In this document: in pieces, positions 44,728-54,423 of the stretch
Layout: the number at the start of each line of letters is the position of its first letter
Numbering within the stretch: position 1 is the first letter of the stretch
Assembly (NCBI GenBank): GCA_024742405.1
Contig: JANSYP010000007.1
Span: 62,001-126,000, forward strand
Source: Paracoccaceae bacterium
Lineage (GTDB): Bacteria; Pseudomonadota; Alphaproteobacteria; Rhodobacterales; Rhodobacteraceae
Direction of reading: 5' to 3'
Length of the DNA stretch: 64,000 nt
The notes under the pieces: generated by a model
Told to the model about the DNA's origin: nothing
The model's input: only the letters and a program-made list of their open reading frames with translations
Database searches by the model: none
Translations under genes and position numbers: made by a program

Positions 44728-45413
44728 TGGCCGGATCCGCTGCCCTAGCCGGTACGCCGCCGGTGGTCGCCGTGTCCGAGCTCAGCGCCGGCGAGCGGGC
44801 CATGGTCTATCGCTGGCTCGCGGGCCTCTTCGCGCGCGAGCAGACGGTGGAGAGCCTGCGCCGCTACCGGTCCGCCGAGGGCCGCGCGCTGCTGGACGCG
44901 CTGGGCGAGATCGCGCCACTGGCCCCGGCTGCCGCGACCGTGTGGCAGCGGGTGTCGGAAATCTCCGAGGATGATCTGCCCAAGCGTGCGCTGGATCTGG
45001 CCGGCGCCTATGCGCGGCTCTTTCTGGGCGTCGGCGGACGGCGGTCCGCGCCGCCCTACCAGTCTTTCTACACCAGTCCCGCAGGCCGTGTGATGCAGGC
45101 GCCCGCCGCCGCGATGCAGGGCGAGTTGCGGCAGCGGAACCGACGGCTTGCCGACGCGTTCCCGGAGCTGCCCGATCATCTCGCGGTTCAGCTGTCGGTG
45201 CTGGCGGAGCTGGTGGAGACCGCGCCCGCCGCAGAGCAGGCCGCGTTTCTCGACACCCGCCTGCTGGACTGGATCGGCACATTTGCGGCGCGCTGCGCCG
45301 CGGCCGACGGCACCGGATTCTACGCGGCCGCGGCCCGTGCGCTGGCCGAATTCGCATCGGCCGACCGTGCGGCGCTTCCTGCCGCTTTCCCCGTCCGGCG
45401 CGCGCGCGGATGA
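44727..45413 (+). CDS. dorD: TorD-family molybdoenzyme chaperone
   Basis: A 228-residue all-helical protein. LSAGERAMVYRWLAGLFAREQT at the start and the family signature LAGAYARLFLGVGGRRSAPPYQSFYTSPAGRVMQ in the middle are typical of TorD/DmsD. It binds the Tat signal and apo-form of the reductase for cofactor insertion before export. The start overlaps the dorC stop, and dorA follows 54 bp later. Confidence 0.9.
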   Translation: MAGSAALAGTPPVVAVSELSAGERAMVYRWLAGLFAREQTVESLRRYRSAEGRALLDALGEIAPLAPAAATVWQRVSEISEDDLPKRALDLAGAYARLFLGVGGRRSAPPYQSFYTSPAGRVMQAPAAAMQGELRQRNRRLADAFPELPDHLAVQLSVLAELVETAPAAEQAAFLDTRLLDWIGTFAARCAAADGTGFYAAAARALAEFASADRAALPAAFPVRRARG

Positions 45414-45467
45414 GACACCCCGCCCGCCCAAGCCACGCCTGAGACCCTACACGACCGAGGAGCGACC

Positions 45468-47957
45468 ATGACCAAGACCGTCCCCGCCAGACCCGCCGGC
45501 AGCCCCGCCACCGGACTCACCCGCCGGAGATTTCTGGAAACCACCGCGGCGGCCTCCGTGCTCGGGGCGGTGTCGCCCTCGATCCTCGCCCCCGGCGCCG
45601 CCCATGCCCAGGCGAGCGGCGAGGTGCTCAGCGGTTGCCACTGGGGCGCGTTCCAGGCGACGGTCGAGGACGGGCGGTGGACCGCGGTCCGCGGCTGGGA
45701 TCAGGACGCCTATCCGAGCCACCAGCTGCAGGGGGTGCTCGACTCGGTCTATTCGCCGACCCGGATCAAGTACCCGATGGTACGTCGCGCCTATCTTGAA
45801 AACGGTCCCGGCTCCGACGTCGAGAGCCGTGGCATGGACGATTTCGTCCGCGTCACCTGGGACGAGGCGCTCGATCTGGTGGCGGCCGAGTTCAAGCGGA
45901 TGGGCGAGACCTACGGGCCGACCGGGGTCTATGCCGGGTCCTACGGATGGAAGAGCCCCGGCAAGCTGCACAATTGCCAGAGCCTGCTGCGGCGGATGCT
46001 GAACGTGAGCGGCGTCGGCTATGTCAACAGTTCGGGCGACTATTCGACCGGCGCGTCGCAGATCATCATGCCCCATGTCATGGGCACGCTGGAGGTCTAC
46101 GAGCAGCAGACCGCCTGGCCCGTGCTGGTGGAGAGCACGGACACGCTGGTCTTCTGGGGGGCCGATCCGATGGTCACCAACCAGATCGGCTGGGTGATCC
46201 CTGACCATGGCGGGTTCGAGGGCATGCAGGCTTTCAAGGACACGGGAAAGCCGGTGATCTTCATCGATCCGGTCCGCACCGAAAGCCACGATTTCTTCGG
46301 TGAGCAGGCGGAATGGATCGCGCCGCGCCCGCAGTCGGATGTCGCGATGATGCTGGGCATTGCTCACACGCTCTACACCGAGGATCTGCATGATCAGCAG
46401 TTCCTCGACGAGTATACGTTCGGTTTCGACCGGTTCCTGCCCTATCTGACGGGCGAGAGCGATGGGACGCCGAAGGACGCGGACTGGGCCGCCGAGATCA
46501 GCGGGATCGATGCCGAAACTATCCGCGGGCTCGCCCGCCGCTTCGCCGACGGCACGACGATGCTGGCCAGCGGCTGGTCGCTGCAACGCCAGCATCTGGG
46601 CGAGCAGCGTCACTGGATGCTCGTGACGCTGGCGTCGATGCTGGGGCAGATCGGCCTGCCGGGCGGCGGGTTCGGGCTGAGCTATCACTATTCCAACGGT
46701 GGCTCGCCCTCGGCGGACGGGCCGGTCCTGCCCGGCATCACCGACGGCGGCAAGGCGGTGGAGGGCGCGGCCTGGCTGACGGCGAGCGGTGCGGCCTCCA
46801 TCCCGCTGGCGCGGCTCGTCGACATGCTGGAGAACCCCGGCGCGGAGTTCGACTTCAACGGCAAGCGCGACACCTATCCGGACGTGCACATGACGTACTG
46901 GGTCGGTGGCAATCCGATGGCCCACCATCAGGACCGCAACCGCATGGTCGCGGCCTGGCGCAAGTTCGAGACCGTCGTGGTGCAGGACTTCCAGTGGACG
47001 GCGACCGCGCGCCATGCCGACATCGTCCTCCCGGCCACCACGTCCTATGAGCGCAACGACGTGGAGCAGTATGGCGACTATTCGTTGAAGGCGGTCGTGG
47101 CGATGAAGAAGGTCGTGGAGCCGCTCTACGAGGCGCGCAACGATATGGATATCTTTGCGGAGCTCGCCGACCGGATGGGGGCGAAAGAGGCCTTTACCGA
47201 GGGCAAGTCGGAGATGGAATGGCTGGAGGAGTTCTACAGCTCCGCCGAAGATCAGGCCCAGGCGCTGGGCAACCCGATCCCCGATTTCGACGGGTTCTGG
47301 GAGGAGGGCTATCTGGAGTTCCCGGTGTCGGAGGCCGGGCGAAACTATGTCCGCTATGCCGATTTCCGCGAGGATCCGCTGCTGGAGCCGTTGGGCACGC
47401 CCACGGGTCTGATCGAGATCTATTCGGTCAATATCGAGAAGATGGGCTATGACGACTGCCCCCCGCATCCAACCTGGATGGAGCCGCTGGAACGTCTGGG
47501 GATGCCCAACGCGGAATACCCGCTCCATGTCGCGACGAGTCACCCGCGCTCGCGGCTGCATTCGCAGCTCTGCGGGACGGCCCTGCGCGAGACCTACGCA
47601 GTGGCCGGGCGCGAGCCCTGCCTTATTCATCCCGACGATGCCGGCGCCCGCGGTATTGCCGACGGCGATGTGGTGCGGGTCTTCAACGGGCGCGGGCAGA
47701 TGCTGGCCGGGGCCGTTCTGACGGACGCGATCATGCCTGGCGTGATCCGTGTGAACGAGGGCGGCTGGTTCGATCCCGTCGATCCGGAGACGGTGGGGAG
47801 CCTCTGCAAATATGGCGACGTCAACACGCTCTCGCCGGATCTGGGTACTTCGAAACTGGCCCAGGGCAATTGCGGGCACACCGTCCTGGCCGATGTCGAG
47901 AAGTTCACCGGCGACCTGCCGGAGGTGACCGTGTTCAACACGCCGGCTAACGGCTAA
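45468..47957 (+). CDS. dorA: Trimethylamine N-oxide / DMSO reductase, periplasmic
   Basis: An 829-residue bis-MGD enzyme with a Tat signal (LTRRRFLETT, Arg19-Arg20, cleavage after AHAQA). The Mo-ligating Ser is in DYSTGA (Ser193). Tyr159-Gly-Trp161 (SYGWKS) matches the Tyr114/Trp116 pair of Rhodobacter DMSO reductase; TorA-type enzymes lack the Tyr, so DorA is favoured over TorA. Other family blocks are WPVLVESTDTLVFWGADPM and WTATARHADIVLPATTSYERND. Terminal reductase of the operon, fed by DorC. Confidence 0.9.
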   Translation: MTKTVPARPAGSPATGLTRRRFLETTAAASVLGAVSPSILAPGAAHAQASGEVLSGCHWGAFQATVEDGRWTAVRGWDQDAYPSHQLQGVLDSVYSPTRIKYPMVRRAYLENGPGSDVESRGMDDFVRVTWDEALDLVAAEFKRMGETYGPTGVYAGSYGWKSPGKLHNCQSLLRRMLNVSGVGYVNSSGDYSTGASQIIMPHVMGTLEVYEQQTAWPVLVESTDTLVFWGADPMVTNQIGWVIPDHGGFEGMQAFKDTGKPVIFIDPVRTESHDFFGEQAEWIAPRPQSDVAMMLGIAHTLYTEDLHDQQFLDEYTFGFDRFLPYLTGESDGTPKDADWAAEISGIDAETIRGLARRFADGTTMLASGWSLQRQHLGEQRHWMLVTLASMLGQIGLPGGGFGLSYHYSNGGSPSADGPVLPGITDGGKAVEGAAWLTASGAASIPLARLVDMLENPGAEFDFNGKRDTYPDVHMTYWVGGNPMAHHQDRNRMVAAWRKFETVVVQDFQWTATARHADIVLPATTSYERNDVEQYGDYSLKAVVAMKKVVEPLYEARNDMDIFAELADRMGAKEAFTEGKSEMEWLEEFYSSAEDQAQALGNPIPDFDGFWEEGYLEFPVSEAGRNYVRYADFREDPLLEPLGTPTGLIEIYSVNIEKMGYDDCPPHPTWMEPLERLGMPNAEYPLHVATSHPRSRLHSQLCGTALRETYAVAGREPCLIHPDDAGARGIADGDVVRVFNGRGQMLAGAVLTDAIMPGVIRVNEGGWFDPVDPETVGSLCKYGDVNTLSPDLGTSKLAQGNCGHTVLADVEKFTGDLPEVTVFNTPANG

Positions 47958-48430
47958 AGGTCGTTCTTGCCGACGGACTGAAACGCTCGGGCCGGATTTT
48001 CGGGTTGTTGCGAAACCTACCCCCGACCGGCTCGGGATACCGATAGGTCTTCCACGCGGGCTTTCGTGCGAAAGACTGAGAGCCTCGAGAACCCGCGAGC
48101 GAGCGCGAAATCGATTCAACCCGACCGAGCGTTTGGCAACATTGAGCTGCCGTCACGCCTTCGACGCTCTCTTTGCTGACGCTCGACGCCCATGGCGCAG
48201 CCCGCGGGGTGGGGCAGGCGGGGTCGACATGCAGCCCAATGACCCTGCCCTCAATGCTATGGCGGAGATGTCGAGCTTGCGTGCGGCTCAGGCGCCTTGT
48301 CATCCGACGAGTGATTGAAAAACGTCGCTCAGGCCGAGATGTCGGGGGACACATAGGTCTTAAATTGACCGAAGGCTTAGTCATTGGTTTTGAACCTCTC
48401 CCTCGAGCAGTCCTCGTTTTGAGGTCGGCC
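47958..48430. other. 473-bp region after dorA
   Basis: No gene is supported. The frames here show no family similarity, and the region leads into the IS3 relic, so it may be insertion-related debris. Confidence 0.5.
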
Positions 48431-48435
48431 TGGCT

Positions 48436-48880
48436 CCGAATGAGGGGCCAGACGAGGAAGAGACACTGTTTACCGAAGCCCTGATCACTGGCATACTGAA
48501 GGAGCATGAGGCGGGCATGAGCGCGCCCGATCTATACCGCAAGCACTGGATCAGCGACGCGGCCTTCTCCAACCGGCGGCGCAAGGTCGGTGGCATGGAA
48601 ATTGCCGATGCCAAGCGGCCGAAGGCGCGTGAGGCCGAGAACGCTAAGCTCAAGAATTTGCTGGCCGAGCAGATGATGGATGTGGCGACCCTGAAGGAGA
48701 TGCTCGGAACAGACTTCTGAGGCATGATTCGAGCAGGGGGGGCTGTGGACTGGTTCATGAAAGAGAAGCGCAATTCGCAGCGGCGTGCTTGTGCGCTGGC
48801 GGGCATCGCCCCGTGCAAACATCGTCGTAGGTCGAAGCGCCCGGCGGATACAGAGCTGCGTGCGAGCGACCACTGGCATC
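48436..48880 (+). pseudogene. Decayed IS3-family transposase (orfA and start of orfB)
   Basis: The first part encodes a helix-turn-helix OrfA remnant: ITGILKEHEAGMSAPDLYRKH, ISDAAFSNRRRKVGG and ENAKLKNLLAEQMMDVATLKEMLG match the OrfA of the IS3 (IS407/IS511-like) group, with a frameshift near its N-terminus. A second frame (48745 on) encodes VDWFMKEKRNSQRRACALAGIAP and SKRPADTELR, the start of OrfB, which then degenerates without a DDE domain. No inverted repeat ends were found. The sequence up to 49132 holds only further debris. The element is not functional. Confidence 0.75.
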
Positions 48881-49132
48881 CCTGGCCGTCGTCCCCCTGG
48901 TGCCGTGGCTTCTATGAATTGACACTCACATCCGACCGTTCGACTCAGGCTGCGCACCACCATACACCTGCTCAAATGCCTTGCGGTGAACGGCGCAATG
49001 GCAGCGTTTTTGCCGGCACAGGCCGTGGCCCAGCCGGTCCCCCGGCGCATCCTGTGAGACGCTCGCAAGCGCGCTTGCCAACTCGACGAACTCCCTTCGA
49101 AGAGCACACCGAGTTGGCATCGGCCCGTACGA

Positions 49133-49960
49133 CTACGCCGCGTCGGTCCACATCCCCTTTTGGGCAGCCGAATTCGCGAAGTCAGCAAAATCCCGTGGCG
49201 GGCGACCCAGGGCTCGCTGGACCCCGTCCGTGAGATGCGCGTTGCGTCCATCCAGCGTCTCACGCGCGATGGCGGTGAACACATCCGCCACGAAGTGCCC
49301 CCCCGTTTCGGCGATGTTGCTGTGGAAATCGTCGAAGGTGATCGGAATGTGTTGAATGGACCGGCCCAGTGCCATGGACAAGATGCCGGCCATGTCCGCA
49401 AAGCTCAAAAGACGCGGGCCGGTGACCTCGTAGAGCGCACCCGAATGCCCGTCCTCGATGAGCGCAGCGACCGCGACATCCGCAATGTCGTCGACATCGA
49501 TGATCGGCTCTCCGACATCGCCGCCTGGCATCGGCAAGACGCCCGAAAGGATCGGATCCCGCAGATAGCCTTCCGAGAAGTTTTGGGCAAACCAAGCCGC
49601 GCGCACCAGCGTGAAGTCGAGGCCGGAGGCGCGCACGACGTCTTCGCCCAGGCGGGCATGGTGTTCGCCGCGGCCCGACAGAAGCACGAGGCGCTCGAGA
49701 CCGGCGGTCTTTGCGGCAGCGCAGAGCGCTTCGACCTTTTCGACGGCACCGGGAAAGGCAAGGTCGGGGAAGTAGGTCACATAGGCCGACGACGCTCCGT
49801 CAAGCGCGGCGGTCCATGTGCTTGGCTCCTCCCAGTCGAACGGGATTCGGGCCCCGCGCGCGCCGCGGCGTACGGGCAGCCCCTTGGCCTCCAGCCGAGC
49901 CGCGACACGCGAGCCGGTCTTGCCGGTGGCGCCGATGACGAGAATGGGTTGGTCGGTCAT
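49133..49960 (-). CDS. NmrA-like NAD(P)-binding oxidoreductase
   Basis: A 275-residue atypical SDR starting MTDQPILVIGATGKTGSRVAARLEAKG, the NmrA/QOR2-type Rossmann motif. IDVDDIADVAVAALIEDGHSGALYEVTGP is a family block. No YxxxK triad is obvious, so it may be a redox sensor or reductase. The ATG at 49960 has GGGGAA upstream; a longer frame (to 50053) lacks family sequence. The AraC-type regulator gene lies just upstream on the same strand. Confidence 0.85.
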   Translation of the reverse strand: MTDQPILVIGATGKTGSRVAARLEAKGLPVRRGARGARIPFDWEEPSTWTAALDGASSAYVTYFPDLAFPGAVEKVEALCAAAKTAGLERLVLLSGRGEHHARLGEDVVRASGLDFTLVRAAWFAQNFSEGYLRDPILSGVLPMPGGDVGEPIIDVDDIADVAVAALIEDGHSGALYEVTGPRLLSFADMAGILSMALGRSIQHIPITFDDFHSNIAETGGHFVADVFTAIARETLDGRNAHLTDGVQRALGRPPRDFADFANSAAQKGMWTDAA

Positions 49961-50062
49961 TGTCAGGTTCCCCAGGTTGGTTGCGATAGCCGACGGATAC
50001 GCAATCTTCCTGGCAGGGGTATTGACCGCCGCTGCCAAAGAATTGACCGGCATGGTCAGATG

Positions 50063-51064
50063 TCAGGTTTGAGCTTTGCGGTATGCCGCCGGCGTGTCGC
50101 CGACCCACCGTTTGAAGGCACGCGTGAAAGCGCTTTGCTCTGAAAAACCAGTCAGAAAGGCAACCTCCGACAGCGAATACCGTTCATCGCGCAACAGCCC
50201 CTCGGCCAGCTCTCGCCGGGTTTCCTTGGTCAAGGCTTGGAAGCTGAGCCCGTCCGCAGCCAGCCTGCGGTGCAGCGACCGCGCGCTCAACCCCAACCGC
50301 CGCGCCACGTCCTCCATTCTCGGAAGACCGTCGCTGAGGGACCGTGCAATGGCATCGCGCAGGGCGTCGCGCAGCGACATCGTCCCGGCCCGCTGTGCGA
50401 GCTCCTGGTCGAGATGCCCGATCAGGAACTGCGAAATCGCCTGGTCGCCGAGCCTGTTGGGCGTGTCCAGGGCCGCTCGCGAGATCAGCAGGGCGTCGCG
50501 GTCCGACCCAAAGAAAACCGGGCAGCCGAAAAAGGCGGTGTGGTGGGACGTATCACTGGGCGGCAGATGCTGAAGATGCACCTCCAGCGGTACGAAGCGG
50601 CCGGTGGATGACACCTCGCGGGCGATTGTTGTGGCGCTGGCCAGCGTCGCCTCGTTCGACAACCGCAACCCCAGCCGCCGCACGCCCGCGCGGTGGAGCC
50701 TGAACCATGTGTTCTCCCCCGCGGGCTCGAGCTGATATTCAACCACACTCGTCCAGAGTTGCGCGTAACGCGCGACGCGGGCGTAGGATCCTCGGAGCGT
50801 CGGTGCGGCCTTGAAGGCCAGACCGAGCGCCCCGTAATCGTCGCAACGCATAGACGCACCGGCGCGAAGCGGCAGATCGGTGACGTCAACGGTGCGCGCC
50901 AGGTCTTCGAGCAGGCCGTAATAGGCCGTGTCGGCGACCATCAATGTGGGATCCGGATCCGCCTGCTCTTCGATCCCGACAGAGGCGAGCAGCATGCGGC
51001 TGTCGAAACCCGATCCGGCAGCGGCGACCATTTTTCTCACGAACAGAGACGTAACGCTTCCCAT
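50063..51064 (-). CDS. AraC-family transcriptional regulator
   Basis: A 333-residue protein. An N-terminal Arabinose_bd-type ligand domain (about 20-210) precedes a C-terminal AraC double HTH (MEDVARRLGLSARSLHRRLAADGLSFQAL, YSLSEVAFLTGFSEQSAFTRAFKRWVGDTPAAYR). ATG 51064 is used; a GTG at 51073 is possible. It probably regulates the NmrA-like gene 103 bp downstream on the same strand. Its ligand is unknown. Confidence 0.88.
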   Translation of the reverse strand: MGSVTSLFVRKMVAAAGSGFDSRMLLASVGIEEQADPDPTLMVADTAYYGLLEDLARTVDVTDLPLRAGASMRCDDYGALGLAFKAAPTLRGSYARVARYAQLWTSVVEYQLEPAGENTWFRLHRAGVRRLGLRLSNEATLASATTIAREVSSTGRFVPLEVHLQHLPPSDTSHHTAFFGCPVFFGSDRDALLISRAALDTPNRLGDQAISQFLIGHLDQELAQRAGTMSLRDALRDAIARSLSDGLPRMEDVARRLGLSARSLHRRLAADGLSFQALTKETRRELAEGLLRDERYSLSEVAFLTGFSEQSAFTRAFKRWVGDTPAAYRKAQT

Positions 51065-51363
51065 AGCGATCACTATCCACCGTCGTTGAAAGATGACAAC
51101 AGCGGCCCAAATCAGTCATCGAAAAAGGATGGGGCCGCCACGACGCGGTGTCATGCGAACCCTTCTACGGTGGCCGGGTATCTTGTTTCGATGCGGTTGG
51201 CACGCCGGCCAGGAATGGCCTCTGAGGCGAGGTACGCATCTTGCGTTTCGTGTTTTGTGCTGGCGTCAGATCCGACCCCATCCCAACCCGTTCCAAGCGG
51301 GTTGGAAGGGACCGAAGGCGATCAACAGAGTGATGGGCGTGGGCTTGAGGAAGACCTGCATGA
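51065..51363. other. 299-bp gap between the AraC gene and the TRAP operon end
   Basis: It is the upstream region of the AraC-type gene and the 3' side of dctM. No gene, RNA or clear terminator hairpin was recognised. Confidence 0.45.
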
Positions 51364-52719
51364 TCACGTCAGGACGTTTGGCAGCCAGAGGGTCAGGACC
51401 GGAAAGCTAAGCAGCAGGATCACGCGCACCAATTCGGCCCCAAAAAAGGGTGCAACGCCCTTGAAGGTCTCGATCATAGGCGTGTCCTTGGCCAGGGACG
51501 AGATGACAAAGACGTTCATACCCACGGGCGGGGTGATCAGGCCGAGCTCCACGACCACCAGTGCCAGAATGCCGAACCAGATCTTGAGCTCTTCGGTGCT
51601 CATGCCAAAGCCCGCGCCGTCGGCACCCTGGTAGAGGCCCCCATTCACCTCGACCAGAACCGGCCAGAAGAAGGGGATGACCAGCAGGATCATCGACAGG
51701 CTGTCCATGAGGCACCCGAGCAGGATGAGCGCCAGAAGGAGCACCAGCATGATCGTCATCGGCTCCAGCCCCGAACCCGCGACCCAGAGCGCGGCCTCCT
51801 GGGGGAGCCCGGAGCGAGACATGAAGATCTTGAGCATCTCGGCGCCGAGCAGGATGAGGTAGATCATGCCGGTCGTGGCCGCGGTTTCCTTCAGGGCCTC
51901 GATCAGTCCGCCGACGTCAAGCTTGCGCTGTGCAAACCCGAAGCCGATCACGAGAAACACGCCGACGGCGGCGGCGGGTGTCGGGTTGAAGAACCCAAGA
52001 TAGATGCCCCCGATCACCAGGCCGAAGATGACCAGAACCGGGATCATCCCGATGGTCGCCTCGACAAACTCGCGGCTGTCCGGGATGCCGCCTTTCGGGC
52101 CGGCCTCGGGGCGGATCGTGACATAGAGCGCAATCGTCAGCAGAAACAGGATGACGGCGAGGATGCCGGGCAGGAACGCGGCCATGAACATGGTCACGAT
52201 ATTGGCCTCGACGATGATGGCATAGATGATCAGCACGACCGAGGGCGGGATCAGGATGCCCAGCACCCCGCCGGCGGCGAGCGTTCCGGTCGCCAGTGCG
52301 CCGGAATAGTTGTAGCGGCGCAGCTCCGGCAGGGCGACTTTGCCCATGGTCGATGCGGTGGCGAGCGACGAGCCGCATACTGCACCGAAGCCCGCGCAGC
52401 CGGCGATGGCCGCCATGGCCGTTCCGCCGCGCAACCAGCCGAGCCAGGCATTGGCGGCGCGGAACAGCGCCTGGCTCAGCCCGGTTCTGGCGGCGATGGC
52501 GCCCATCAGGATGAACATCGGAACGACGCTCAGGTCGTAGATCGAGAACTGGCCGTAGGCGAGTGTCTTGAGCTGGCTCAGAACCAGGGCCGGGCCGTTG
52601 AGGATCATGGTCCCGATGCCGCCCACGAGGATCATCGCATAGGCGATCGGCATGCGAATCCCGATGAGCAGGATCAGGGCCGCGAGCCCGATCAGCCCGG
52701 TGAGGATGGCCTCAGACAT
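51364..52719 (-). CDS. dctM: TRAP transporter large permease DctM
   Basis: A 451-residue membrane protein with about 12 hydrophobic helices, typical of DctM (RMPIAYAMILVGGIG, CAGFGAVCGSSLATASTMGKVALPELRRYNYS, GGVLGILIPPSV, LITPPVGMNVFV). It couples ion flux to uptake of an organic acid delivered by DctP. The start overlaps the end of dctQ. Position in a unit with the PcaQ-like gene, next to the pob/pca genes, suggests an aromatic or related carboxylate as substrate. Confidence 0.93.
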   Translation of the reverse strand: MSEAILTGLIGLAALILLIGIRMPIAYAMILVGGIGTMILNGPALVLSQLKTLAYGQFSIYDLSVVPMFILMGAIAARTGLSQALFRAANAWLGWLRGGTAMAAIAGCAGFGAVCGSSLATASTMGKVALPELRRYNYSGALATGTLAAGGVLGILIPPSVVLIIYAIIVEANIVTMFMAAFLPGILAVILFLLTIALYVTIRPEAGPKGGIPDSREFVEATIGMIPVLVIFGLVIGGIYLGFFNPTPAAAVGVFLVIGFGFAQRKLDVGGLIEALKETAATTGMIYLILLGAEMLKIFMSRSGLPQEAALWVAGSGLEPMTIMLVLLLALILLGCLMDSLSMILLVIPFFWPVLVEVNGGLYQGADGAGFGMSTEELKIWFGILALVVVELGLITPPVGMNVFVISSLAKDTPMIETFKGVAPFFGAELVRVILLLSFPVLTLWLPNVLT

Positions 52720-53230
52720 GGCTCGCGCCTTTCCGGATCGCGCCGAAATCTTCCTGCAGGGTGGTCAGCGCGGCGAGCGCCAGGAGCGCCAGGGAGATCA
52801 GGATGGGCACGAAGGCGAGCCAGTGGGGAAACTGGAGGATCGCCGTGGTGTACTGAAAGGCCTTCTGGTCGAGCAGACCCAGGTACATCCGCCAGATCAG
52901 GATTAGTGCGAAACCTAAAGCGACGAGGGAGCCCAGCAGCGTGAAGAACGCAACGAGGCGTGGAGACGCTCGGGACGTGAAGATGTCGGCGGACACGTTG
53001 GCCCTGATCAGCTGGCAATAGGGCAGGAAGCTGAAGGCAGCGACGGCGACGCCCACCTCGGTCATCTCGAAATCGCCGGGAAAGGGCGCGCCGAAGACCG
53101 ATCCGATGATCGAGACCATGTTCACGGTTACGACCAGCATCAAGAGAAGCCCCCCCAATATCGCCCACGCGGATATCAGCCGGCGCAGAGCGCCGGTCAG
53201 ACCAGCGCCCCCGAGTGCCCGAGCCGCCAT
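52712..53230 (-). CDS. dctQ: TRAP transporter small permease DctQ
   Basis: A 172-residue membrane protein with four TM helices, matching DctQ (LISAWAILGGLLLMLVVTVNMVSIIGSVF, FSFLPYCQLIRANVSADIF). The ATG at 53230 overlaps the dctP stop (TGATG); a longer upstream frame lies inside dctP and is rejected. It scaffolds the DctM permease. Confidence 0.9.
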   Translation of the reverse strand: MAARALGGAGLTGALRRLISAWAILGGLLLMLVVTVNMVSIIGSVFGAPFPGDFEMTEVGVAVAAFSFLPYCQLIRANVSADIFTSRASPRLVAFFTLLGSLVALGFALILIWRMYLGLLDQKAFQYTTAILQFPHWLAFVPILISLALLALAALTTLQEDFGAIRKGASHV

Positions 53231-54264
53231 CAGTTGGTCGCGTTTTCGGCGATGGATGCGCGGGCGCGTTCGACAAGGGCCTCGCCGTCGATGCCGTCGT
53301 CCGATACGTCCTCCACCCAGCGCTGCACCACCGGTTCCAGCGCGTCTACGAAGACCTGGGTTTCGTCCGGGCTGAGCGTGATGTGCGTGTTGCCTTCGGA
53401 CGTGGCGAGACCGATGCCGAAATCGTCCGTCGCGCGCCAGACGTCGCCAGTCTGCTCCAGCCATGCCTGATCCGACGCGTCGCGAAACGCCTGCTGGATA
53501 TCCTCGGGCAGCTCCTGCCAGCGCGCGGCATTCATGGAAACCTGAAACACCGCCGTGCCGAACCGGGCCTGATCGGCGCCCTCGACCTGGTACTCCGTCT
53601 GCTGCTGAATTCTCAGCGGCGGGATGATCTCCCAGGGAATGAAGGCGCCATCGATCACGCCTTTCTGCAGCGCCGAGGGCAGCTCTGGAACCGGCATCGC
53701 CACAGGCGAGGCGCCCAGGGCTTCGATCACCCAGGCACCGGTGCGCGTGGGAATGCGGATCTTGGCGCCTGCGAGGTCCTCGGGGCTACGCACCTCGGTC
53801 TCGCGCGTGTGGATGCCATTGCCCGCATGAGTGTGCAGGAACATCACCTCCACGCCGCGATAGTCGTCGGCCAGATAGGTGTCGAACATCTCGCGCATCG
53901 CCAGGTTCGCCGCGCGCGGATCGTTGACGAAGACGTTGGGCAGCTCGAACACTTCCGTTCTCGGGAAGAGACCCGGCGTATAGCCGTTCAAGGTCCAGAC
54001 CAGATCGACGACTCCGTCGCGCACCTGGTTGATCAGCTCCGGCGGGCGCCCGCCGAGGGTCATGGAGGGGAAGATTTCGATGGCGACACGGCCGCCCGAG
54101 TTTTCCTCGACCGCCCGCGCCCAGGGCTCCAGCATCTCGGTATGGGCCGGCGCATTGGCGCTCAGGAAGTGGTGCAGCTTGAACTCGTGCTCCGCGCCAA
54201 GGGCCGCGCCGGTCTGGAGTGTGAGTGCCGCCGCGATGGCCACGGCGTTCCGTGTCTTGAACAT
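53230..54264 (-). CDS. dctP: TRAP transporter substrate-binding protein DctP
   Basis: A 344-residue periplasmic binding protein. The signal peptide (MFKTRNAVAIAAALTLQTGAALG) is followed by the DctP/TAXI-type fold: EFKLHHFLSANAPAHTEMLEPWARAVEENSGGRV, IRIPTRTG with the carboxylate-binding Arg, and ALQKGVIDGAF. It is the first gene of dctPQM and has a 9-bp-arm palindrome in front of it. It binds the imported acid; aromatic acids are the likely cargo from the neighbourhood. Confidence 0.92.
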   Translation of the reverse strand: MFKTRNAVAIAAALTLQTGAALGAEHEFKLHHFLSANAPAHTEMLEPWARAVEENSGGRVAIEIFPSMTLGGRPPELINQVRDGVVDLVWTLNGYTPGLFPRTEVFELPNVFVNDPRAANLAMREMFDTYLADDYRGVEVMFLHTHAGNGIHTRETEVRSPEDLAGAKIRIPTRTGAWVIEALGASPVAMPVPELPSALQKGVIDGAFIPWEIIPPLRIQQQTEYQVEGADQARFGTAVFQVSMNAARWQELPEDIQQAFRDASDQAWLEQTGDVWRATDDFGIGLATSEGNTHITLSPDETQVFVDALEPVVQRWVEDVSDDGIDGEALVERARASIAENATN

Positions 54265-54397
54265 GGGTGTCCTCCTCCTGAGCCCGCATCCTTTGCTGGG
54301 TGCGGCGTGATGGGACGACGCGCGTTTCGGCAGTCTTGTCCCTTTGGGAGGTATTTAAATTACGGGTTCCTGCCCTGTAAAATGAGGTTTTCGGGCA

Positions 54398-54423
54398 ATT
54401 AGTTGCTGTAATCGGCAACTAAT
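54398..54423. promoter_or_regulatory. Palindrome ATTAGTTGC-N8-GCAACTAAT upstream of dctP
   Basis: Perfect 9-bp arms separated by TGTAATCG, 134 bp before the dctP start and overlapping the last bases of the LysR gene (its stop codon is inside). LysR-type regulators bind such interrupted dyads. The half-site GGCAACTA recurs in the lysR-pobA intergenic region at 55359-55366. It is probably the operator of the TRAP operon. Confidence 0.55.

Noticed and set aside
45447-48119. Long minus-strand open frame (about 890 codons) opposite dorA
   Set aside because: Shadow of dorA in GC-rich DNA. The sequence is low-complexity, Arg/His/Gly rich and without family features, while the plus strand encodes a complete reductase.
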